Shown here one piece after another: positions 1-4,612 of a stretch of 6,942 nucleotides of DNA. The first letter of the stretch is position 1, and each line of letters begins with the position of its first letter. The notes beneath the pieces were generated by a model. The model was not told where the DNA came from. It made no database searches and saw only the letters and a list, made by a program, of their open reading frames with translations. A program made the translations under genes and the position numbers. Source of the stretch: Acidobacteriota bacterium (GTDB lineage: Bacteria > Acidobacteriota > Terriglobia > Terriglobales > Acidobacteriaceae); the NCBI GenBank assembly GCA_021781255.1, contig JAJXXG010000003.1, forward strand, positions 1-6,942, read 5' to 3'.

Positions 1-30
1 GGGGGTATGCTTGCGGGAAGGCGAGCGATC

Positions 31-76
31 GTGCTTTCCCACCCAAGCCGCAAAAAACGCGGCTTGGATGGGGCAC
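31..76. repeat. REP-like intergenic palindrome
   Basis: Bases 38-51 pair with 59-72 to give a 14-bp stem with a single C-A mismatch, closed by the A-rich loop 52-58. The helix continues outward as GTGC (31-34) with GCAC (73-76) after a 3-nt TTT bulge. There is no T tract on either strand, so it does not look like an intrinsic terminator. CCCACCC/GGATGGG-type stems recur between genes in acidobacterial genomes as far as I know them, so I call it a dispersed REP-like element. That family assignment is from memory, not from a search. Confidence 0.6.
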
Positions 77-112
77 AAACCATCGAGGGAGAACTAGGAG
101 TGAAATACTTGA

Positions 113-370
113 CCGGGCCACCTGCCAGAATCAACACTTGAAAAGCTTGCGGGAGATGCTGCAAATGCGGAAGAGAAGATCGGGATTCATGGAGTTTCGA
201 CTACCACAAAACCGAATCTAAAGAATCCCGGTGGGACTGCTGCGAAATCTGCTGTCGAGAGTGCGTCTAATGTGGTGAAAACTGGAGGCCGCAATCACTG
301 GACGGTTGTGCTTCCAAAACCTGTCACCGACACTATAGTTCAAGTTTTCAATTCCCTCTTTTGGCCCTAA
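113..370 (+). pseudogene. C-terminal remnant of an unknown protein, possibly toxin-like
   Basis: This is an 85-codon open stretch ending in TAA (368-370). It has no ATG in frame, and an in-frame TGA at 110-112 closes it upstream. The composition looks like real protein: an amphipathic start (STLEKLAGDAANAEEKIG), a GVSTT motif, an Ala/Ser/Val helix, then NHWTVVLPKPVTDTIVQVFNSLFWP-type residues at the end (read in pieces: NHWTVVLPKP, VTDTIVQVF). The frame beginning at 100 also reads plausibly up to its TGA at 139-141. A single indel near 136-140 would join that frame to this one, which suggests a frameshifted or 5'-truncated gene. The REP-like palindrome lies 37 bp upstream, so little of the original gene can remain. 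The Lys-Pro-Val-Thr tail recalls C-termini of secreted or polymorphic-toxin-like proteins, but I cannot name the family. A small independent gene starting at GTG or CTG is possible but has no ribosome binding site. Confidence 0.4.
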
Positions 371-375
371 GATTT

Positions 376-380
376 GAGGA
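376..380 (+). promoter_or_regulatory. Ribosome binding site deciding ATG 386
   Basis: GAGGA sits 5 nt before ATG 386. The alternative TTG at 374 overlaps this site and has no Shine-Dalgarno of its own, so 386 is preferred. Confidence 0.55.
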
Positions 381-385
381 CGGTC

Positions 386-883
386 ATGTTCCTGTCTCAG
401 TTATCATTTCCGATTCTGTCACGCCTCGTCTTTGAAGAGACGATAGCGCGTGATTGGTATGACGGAGTAATGTCAGGTTGGGCCATGGCAGCGCGATTTG
501 ACCTGGCATTCAGATTCGACATCGTTTCATGGGGCCCGAGGCAGGGGACGAGAGTCTATGCTTTTTCCCTTTTGGATAGCAAAGATTTCAAAAGAATTGT
601 GGGATTGCTCAGCACTAAAGAAGAGCCCAACTGGCCAATCTGGTTCCCTAAATCGCTGGTAGGTGAGTCTGCCCCTGATTCATCCATCGATGAGGTCAAC
701 AGTTCTTTGGTAAGGGCTAAACCCCCAGAATTCGTGATCGCCTCAGACAGTCTGTTCGAAACTCTATTCGCGGCTAAACTCGTAGATGATCGAATGCGTG
801 GTTTGCTCCCTTCTCAGTATGAAGACGACCCGTCAAGTGACAATTTCGACAAGTGGAGGGAGTTTCTTGCTCTACCGACGTAG
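386..883 (+). CDS. Unknown 165-aa cytosolic protein; candidate immunity protein
   Basis: I do not recognise this protein. It is 165 aa with no signal peptide or transmembrane segment. It is rich in aromatic residues (DWYDG near 23-27, FRFDIVSWG at 42-50, PNWPIWFP at 81-88) and has an acidic C-terminal third (YEDDPSSDNFDKW at 145-157). The alternation of short hydrophobic stretches with Trp/Tyr suggests a compact alpha/beta fold. The start is ATG 386, with GAGGA 5 nt upstream. It lies 15 nt after the stop of the remnant at 113-370, on the same strand, so the two were probably co-transcribed. Sampled G+C is about 50% over 481-840, against about 61% in the gene starting at 1435, which fits acquired DNA. 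A small unknown cytosolic protein directly behind a damaged large-protein C-terminus is the usual layout of a polymorphic-toxin immunity gene. That role is inference, and an ordinary hypothetical protein is just as compatible. The reading frame itself is intact. Confidence 0.65.
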   Translation: MFLSQLSFPILSRLVFEETIARDWYDGVMSGWAMAARFDLAFRFDIVSWGPRQGTRVYAFSLLDSKDFKRIVGLLSTKEEPNWPIWFPKSLVGESAPDSSIDEVNSSLVRAKPPEFVIASDSLFETLFAAKLVDDRMRGLLPSQYEDDPSSDNFDKWREFLALPT

Positions 884-936
884 GAAGGCAGGTGGCCCGG
901 TCACTGGAACCTCGCGGTCTCAAAGGGGTTTGTGGC

Positions 937-990
937 GGGTTGGCCCGTCCTTTCCCATCCGGACTCCTCGCTGGGTTGCCCCGTCCTTTC
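937..990. repeat. Tandem 18-bp repeat, period 36 bp
   Basis: The segment at 937-954 (GGGTTGGCCCGTCCTTTC) recurs at 973-990 with one substitution (G to C at the seventh base), so 17 of 18 bases match. The copies are 36 bp apart. The core CCCGTCCTTTC resembles the CTTTCCCACCC arm of the palindrome at 31-76, so these are probably degenerate copies of one acidobacterial intergenic repeat family. Confidence 0.6.
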
Positions 991-1013
991 GCCCGGTGTT
1001 GGCGAAGGGCGGG
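980..1013. repeat. G+C-rich hairpin
   Basis: CCTTTCGCC (985-993) pairs with GGCGAAGGG (1001-1009) through one G-U pair, closed by the 7-nt loop 994-1000. CCCG (980-983) then extends the stem with CGGG (1010-1013) if T984 bulges out, giving 13 bp in all. The second copy of the 18-bp repeat supplies the left arm. No T tract follows on either strand, so it is more likely a repeat palindrome than a terminator, although it could stabilise the 3' end of the transcript from the gene ending at 883. Confidence 0.55.
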
Positions 1014-1090
1014 CCGCAATGAGAGCTCGCAAGTGCCTTGTTCGTTCAGGCATGCGCCTTCCACACCCACAAACTTTCCTCCTTCCAATT

Positions 1091-1100
1091 TGCATATAAT
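1091..1100 (+). promoter_or_regulatory. Possible sigma-70 -10 element (TATAAT)
   Basis: A consensus TATAAT lies at 1095-1100, with TG 2 nt before it, one base off the spacing of an extended -10. No good -35 is visible at 16-18 nt; AACTTT at 1072-1077 is weak. If used, it would start a leader of about 330 nt ahead of ATG 1435, and the transcript would include the poly-C block. A single perfect hexamer in 550 bp could be chance. Confidence 0.25.
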
Positions 1101-1176
1101 TTCCCCACAATCCGGCACAATGGAATTGCGTCGGTAGAAATCTGTCAGGAATGTCCCCGGTCCGTGCCCGCCAGGT

Positions 1177-1201
1177 CCCCCCCCCCTCCCCCCTACCCCC
1201 C
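1177..1201. repeat. Poly-C block (C10-T-C6-TA-C6)
   Basis: Ten C at 1177-1186, six C at 1188-1193 and six C at 1196-1201 are separated by one T and by TA, and TTTT follows. The minus strand therefore carries G6, G6 and G10 runs with very short loops, enough guanines for a four-tier or three-tier G-quadruplex if the G10 run is split. The plus strand could form an i-motif. A C10 homopolymer is also prone to slipped-strand length change. It lies 234 bp upstream of the FG-GAP gene start. Confidence 0.8.
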
Positions 1202-1422
1202 TTTTATTTTCGTTTTCCACAAAATGCTTGCAGATCATTTCGCAATGCTGCGCAAGCGCTCCACCTGATCCGTGACCCCTTTTCCACCGACCCTCCATTT
1301 TTCCCCCGCAAAAACTCCTGCCCGCAGCCATCCGCTCCACAGGTAAACTTCAGTATGCGCAGATGTTCTTCCGCAAAGGCCTCAACAGTTCTCGCGCCGA
1401 CGGCCGAACGAGATTCATCCGT

Positions 1423-1427
1423 GGAAG
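1423..1427 (+). promoter_or_regulatory. Ribosome binding site deciding ATG 1435
   Basis: GGAAG lies 7 nt before ATG 1435. The upstream in-frame ATG at 1363 has no comparable site and would bury the signal peptide 24 residues inside an Arg-rich extension, so 1435 is the preferred start. Confidence 0.55.
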
Positions 1428-1434
1428 TCGGCGC

Positions 1435-3222
1435 ATGAAAAGCAAATCTGCCGCGTCGTCTTCCGGCATGAGCTGCGTTCTCCTGAGCATCTTGCTTCTC
1501 GTCTCCCTGCTGACCGCGCCAGGCTTTGCGCAAGCGCCGCCCGCAGCAAAGCAGCAGCCTGACCGCAGCAGCATTCCGTATCCCGAACTGGTCGACATCA
1601 CCGCGTCAACCGGAATCCAGTTCAACCACGTCTCAAGCTCTGAGCAAAAGTTCATCGTCGAGTCCATGAGCGGCGGAGTCGCCCTCATCGATTACGACCG
1701 CGACGGCTGGCCCGACATCTATTTCACCAATGCGCAAAGCGTCGAGATGGCGCTCCATGGCGTCAAGGCGCGCAGCGCCCTCTACCATAACAACCACGAC
1801 GGAACATTTACGGATGTAACAGACAAAGCCGGCGTCGGTTATCCCTGCTGGGCCATGGGAGCTTCAGTCGGTGACTACAACAACGACGGCTGGCCCGACC
1901 TGCTCGTCACCTGCTTCGGCGGCGTGGTTCTCTATCGCAACAACGGCGACGGAACCTTCTCAGACGCAACAAAGGCCGCGGGCCTGGCAGGCGACACGCA
2001 GTGGGCCACAGGCGCAGCCTTCGGCGACTACGACGCCGACGGCTGGGCCGACCTCTTTGTCGCGCATTATGTCGACTTCCGTCTCGACGACCTGCCTCAA
2101 TTCGGCTCCAGCACCACCTGCAAATACATGGGAATCGATGTCCAGTGCGGACCCCGCGGCCTGAAAGGGTCACCCGACACTCTCTACCACAACAACCGCA
2201 ACGGAACCTTCACCGACGTTTCAACAAAAGCCGGCGTCGACGACCCCGAGCATCGTTTCGGACTGACCGCCGTCTGGTCCGACTTCAACAACGATGGCAA
2301 GCTCGACCTGCTTGTTACAAATGACGGACAGCCGAACTATCTCTATCAAGGCAACGGCCGCGGCAGCTTCGAGGATGCAGGCTTCACCTCCGGTGTCGGA
2401 TTAAGCGAGGACGGCGCGCGACAGGCCAACATGGGCATTGCTCTGGGCGACTATCTCCACACCGGCCACATGTCGATCTTGATTTCGCATTTCGACAACG
2501 AATACGCCGCCTTCTATCGCAACGATGGCAACATGATCTTCTCGGATGTCTCGCTTCCATCAGGCGTCGCCCGGGCAACCAAGGGATATGTAGGCTGGGG
2601 CGATGCCTTCGTCGATTTCACCAACGAGGGCTGGCAGGATTTCTTCCTCGTAAACGGGCATGTGTATCCGCAAATGGATAACCCCCTTCTGCACGCCACC
2701 TATCGCCAGCCAAAGTTACTTCTCCTGAATCAGCGCGACGGAAAGTTCAAGGACATCAGCACGCAGGCCGGGCCGGCGATCCAGATCCCGCAGGTAAGCC
2801 GCGGCATGGCCATCGGCGATCTTTTCAATGACGGCAGACTCGAGGCAGTCGTCGAAAATCTTGTGGGAAGCCCGATGATCCTGCGCCCGGAAGGAGCCGC
2901 GCCGCGCCATTGGATCAGCTTCCAGCTCGAAGGCGTTCAATGCAACCGCCTTGCTTTGAATGCGCGCGTGCAGGTGACCGCAGGCAACATGACACAGACA
3001 GGCGAGGTCATCAGCGGCGGAAGCTATCTCTCGCAGAGTGACCTTCGCCTCCACTTCGGCCTCGGCGAACATCCGCGGATCGACAAAGCTCGCGTACTTT
3101 GGCCGGACGGAAAGGTAGACATCCTTAACAATCTGCCTGCCGACCGATTTTATGTTGTGCGGGAGGGCGAAGGAGTTACTTCATCCCAGTCTCCAGCGCC
3201 ACGCAATCCAAAGCTTCCGTAA
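1435..3222 (+). CDS. Secreted FG-GAP/VCBS repeat protein with ASPIC/UnbV domain (CRTAC1 family)
   Basis: This is a 595-aa exported protein of the CRTAC1/ASPIC-UnbV type. Residues 1-34 are a signal peptide: Lys2 and Lys4, a Leu-rich core (CVLLSILLLVSLL), and an AQA cleavage site at 32-34. Seven FG-GAP/VCBS-like blades follow, expected to form an integrin-like beta-propeller. Four keep the calcium-loop pattern DxDxDGxxD or a near variant (86-94, 147-155, 198-206, 283-291). Three are degenerate (339-347, 394-402, 462-470). Between them come the usual YxNNxDGTFxDV strands (for example at 117-128 and 167-178). Residues 504-573 form the ASPIC/UnbV domain, with GGSYLSQSDLRLHFGLG and VLWPDGKVDIL as landmarks. 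The C-terminal 20 residues are a Pro/Ser-rich tail. Family members are extracytoplasmic; their biochemical role is poorly defined, with calcium-dependent protein or glycan binding the usual inference. The start is ATG 1435. No clear terminator lies in the 62-bp gap before the convergent TPR gene. Family assignment is firm and function is not. Confidence 0.92.
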   Translation: MKSKSAASSSGMSCVLLSILLLVSLLTAPGFAQAPPAAKQQPDRSSIPYPELVDITASTGIQFNHVSSSEQKFIVESMSGGVALIDYDRDGWPDIYFTNAQSVEMALHGVKARSALYHNNHDGTFTDVTDKAGVGYPCWAMGASVGDYNNDGWPDLLVTCFGGVVLYRNNGDGTFSDATKAAGLAGDTQWATGAAFGDYDADGWADLFVAHYVDFRLDDLPQFGSSTTCKYMGIDVQCGPRGLKGSPDTLYHNNRNGTFTDVSTKAGVDDPEHRFGLTAVWSDFNNDGKLDLLVTNDGQPNYLYQGNGRGSFEDAGFTSGVGLSEDGARQANMGIALGDYLHTGHMSILISHFDNEYAAFYRNDGNMIFSDVSLPSGVARATKGYVGWGDAFVDFTNEGWQDFFLVNGHVYPQMDNPLLHATYRQPKLLLLNQRDGKFKDISTQAGPAIQIPQVSRGMAIGDLFNDGRLEAVVENLVGSPMILRPEGAAPRHWISFQLEGVQCNRLALNARVQVTAGNMTQTGEVISGGSYLSQSDLRLHFGLGEHPRIDKARVLWPDGKVDILNNLPADRFYVVREGEGVTSSQSPAPRNPKLP

Positions 3223-3284
3223 CTGGTAAACCAAGAGTAACTAACTACGAACTTAGGATTCAATGCCATTGCGAGCCCCTGTGG

Positions 3285-4490
3285 CTATTTCTTCAGCGGC
3301 GCATCCGCAGGCGTCTCTGCCGGCTTGCCCTTGTCCTGAGCCGCCTTCAACTTGCTGAAGATCGTCTCGTCCGCCGCCTTCTGCAGGCTCCGCGTCTTCT
3401 CAAATTCGGCCTTCGCCAGATCCTTTTCCCCGGCAGCCTGATAAAAACGCGCCAGCCGCCAGTGGACATTCACGTCATTGGGATTCAGCTCGGCAGCCGT
3501 CTTGAATGCCCGCAGCGCTTCGCTGCGACGGCCCGCATCGGAATCCAGAATTCCGAGGTCGAGGTGCGCCTGCGCGAGTTTTGGGTCAAGGCGAACTGCC
3601 TTTTCCAGCAAGGGCGCTGCAAGCTCATTATGGCCCAGCTTGATGTCAGTATCGGCCAGGTAGGCGAGGGCCTGCGCATGGTCGGGATTGTTCGCGATCT
3701 CGGCTTGAAACTCCTTGGCGGCTTCCTCATACTGCATCAGATTCCACAGCAGGTAGCCCAAGCCAAAATGCACGTTGGGCAGGCGGGGGTCGGCCTTCAC
3801 GGCGGCGCGGAACTGCAGCACCGCGTCGGCCTTGTCTTTCATCTCGTCATACGCCTCGCCGGCCAGCATGTCGGCTTCGGCTGACTCCGCATTCAGATTC
3901 AGAATCTCGTGGTACACATCGAGTACGCATTGATACTGCTTCGACCAGAGACAGCTTTGCGCCAGCAGCAGGCGCAGGGGCAGATTCTGCGGATCGCTGG
4001 CCGTCGCAGTCTTAAGATAAGTGACGGCTCCGGCATAGCTGCCCAGCCCGTAGTTGGCCATGCCAATCAGGGTCTGCAGGCGCAGCGCTTCCGGCGAGCC
4101 CGGCTGCTCGCTCTTCAGCAGCGGGGTGAAAATCGCGACGGCGTCCTTCAAAGCTCCGGACTTAAACAAGGAAAGACCAAGATTGAGCCGCAGCCCAGGC
4201 ATCGAGGGATTCAGCGCAAGCGCCTTGCGATAAAGCGGTACGGCTTCTTTGTAGTGCTGCTGTCGCGCTTCGAGAAAGCCAAGGTGCGCGTATGCTTCAG
4301 CATTGGAAGGATGTGCCTGCAAGTAGGCGCGCCAGGCTGACTCGGCTTGAGCCAACTGCCCTTGCTGCTCCAGTGAAAACGCCTGATCGCGCTGACGGTC
4401 AGTCGCTGTGGCCGATTGACCCTGTGCAATGCTGGTCGCCGCCAACAGGACCATTGCCAGAATCATTCCCACTTGCACAGTCGGCTTCAC
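3285..4490 (-). CDS. Exported tetratricopeptide repeat (TPR) protein
   Basis: This 401-aa protein starts at GTG 4490 with AGGAG 6 nt upstream. That start gives a clean signal peptide: Lys2, hydrophobic core GMILAMVLLAATSIA, with probable cleavage near AQG or GQSA at about 22-27. Residues about 31-372 are roughly ten consecutive 34-residue TPR units. Typical signatures are AYAHLGFLEARQQHYKEAV (67-85), HFGLGYLLWNLMQYEEAA (241-258), AQAHLDLGILDSDAGRRSEA (306-325) and VHWRLARFYQAAGEKDLA (342-359), with Pro capping many units (NP, DP). The C-terminal 25-30 residues are Lys/Ala/Pro-rich and probably disordered. TPR arrays bind other proteins; here the array should act in the periplasm or at the envelope. 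The gene lies downstream of the TonB-dependent receptor on the same strand, 122 bp away, behind a strong terminator, so its expression probably relies on read-through or its own promoter, which I could not identify. It converges with the FG-GAP gene. No enzymatic domain is visible. Confidence 0.9.
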   Translation of the reverse strand: MKPTVQVGMILAMVLLAATSIAQGQSATATDRQRDQAFSLEQQGQLAQAESAWRAYLQAHPSNAEAYAHLGFLEARQQHYKEAVPLYRKALALNPSMPGLRLNLGLSLFKSGALKDAVAIFTPLLKSEQPGSPEALRLQTLIGMANYGLGSYAGAVTYLKTATASDPQNLPLRLLLAQSCLWSKQYQCVLDVYHEILNLNAESAEADMLAGEAYDEMKDKADAVLQFRAAVKADPRLPNVHFGLGYLLWNLMQYEEAAKEFQAEIANNPDHAQALAYLADTDIKLGHNELAAPLLEKAVRLDPKLAQAHLDLGILDSDAGRRSEALRAFKTAAELNPNDVNVHWRLARFYQAAGEKDLAKAEFEKTRSLQKAADETIFSKLKAAQDKGKPAETPADAPLKK

Positions 4491-4496
4491 GCACAA

Positions 4497-4501
4497 CTCC
4501 T
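4497..4501 (-). promoter_or_regulatory. Ribosome binding site deciding GTG 4490
   Basis: On the minus strand AGGAG lies 6 nt before GTG 4490. A TTG at 4496 in the same frame directly abuts this site and is too close to be used, so the non-AUG GTG start is preferred. Confidence 0.6.
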
Positions 4502-4552
4502 ATGCCATTTTCGCTTGCCGCAGGTGCGGTGCGCAATAAGGCTCGATTGCTC

Positions 4553-4594
4553 AAGAAAAGGAAAGGGCGCGGCAGATTCTGCTCTGCCGCGCCC
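4553..4594 (-). terminator. Intrinsic terminator after the TonB-dependent receptor gene
   Basis: Bases 4565-4576 and 4583-4594 form a perfect 12-bp inverted repeat (GGGCGCGGCAGA and its complement; 10 of 12 pairs are G-C) around a 6-nt loop. Read on the minus strand, the hairpin is followed at once by TTTCCTTTTCTT (4564 to 4553), a U-rich tract in RNA. It begins 18 nt after the receptor stop codon and ends 62 nt before the TPR start. On the plus strand no T tract follows, so it acts in one direction. Confidence 0.8.
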
Positions 4595-4612
4595 GGTTGA
4601 TGTGGAACAACT

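Larger units (their letters stand above)
884..1434. other. Gene-free 550-bp intergenic region
   Basis: No reading frame here has both a ribosome binding site and protein-like composition. The frames present on both strands are rich in Pro, Arg and Ser, consistent with chance translation of C-rich DNA. The region contains a tandem 18-bp repeat, a hairpin, an isolated TATAAT box and a C-homopolymer block, each listed separately. The part from 1202 to 1420 is pyrimidine-rich and I see no further structure in it. It separates the A/T-richer left patch from the FG-GAP gene and probably contains that gene's promoter and leader. Confidence 0.6.

Noticed and set aside
937..990. Short CRISPR array
   Set aside because: There are only two copies, the spacing between copies is 18 bp, the repeat belongs to a hairpin family and no cas genes are present.
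774..1340. 188-codon minus-strand open frame across the intergenic repeats
   Set aside because: It runs through the poly-C block and both repeat hairpins. The product is Gly/Arg/Pro-rich low-complexity and it overlaps the end of the gene at 386-883.
1363..1434. Upstream ATG 1363 as the start of the FG-GAP gene
   Set aside because: It would add 24 mostly polar, Arg-rich residues ahead of an evident signal peptide. ATG 1435 has GGAAG at good spacing.
3223..3284. Bidirectional terminator between the convergent FG-GAP and TPR genes
   Set aside because: Only a 4-bp stem (AGCC/GGCT) can be found near the TPR stop and there is no T tract, so there is no support for a terminator.
3909..4340. 143-codon plus-strand open frame opposite the TPR gene
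   Set aside because: It is antisense to a clear TPR array and shows no recognisable domain or ribosome binding site.
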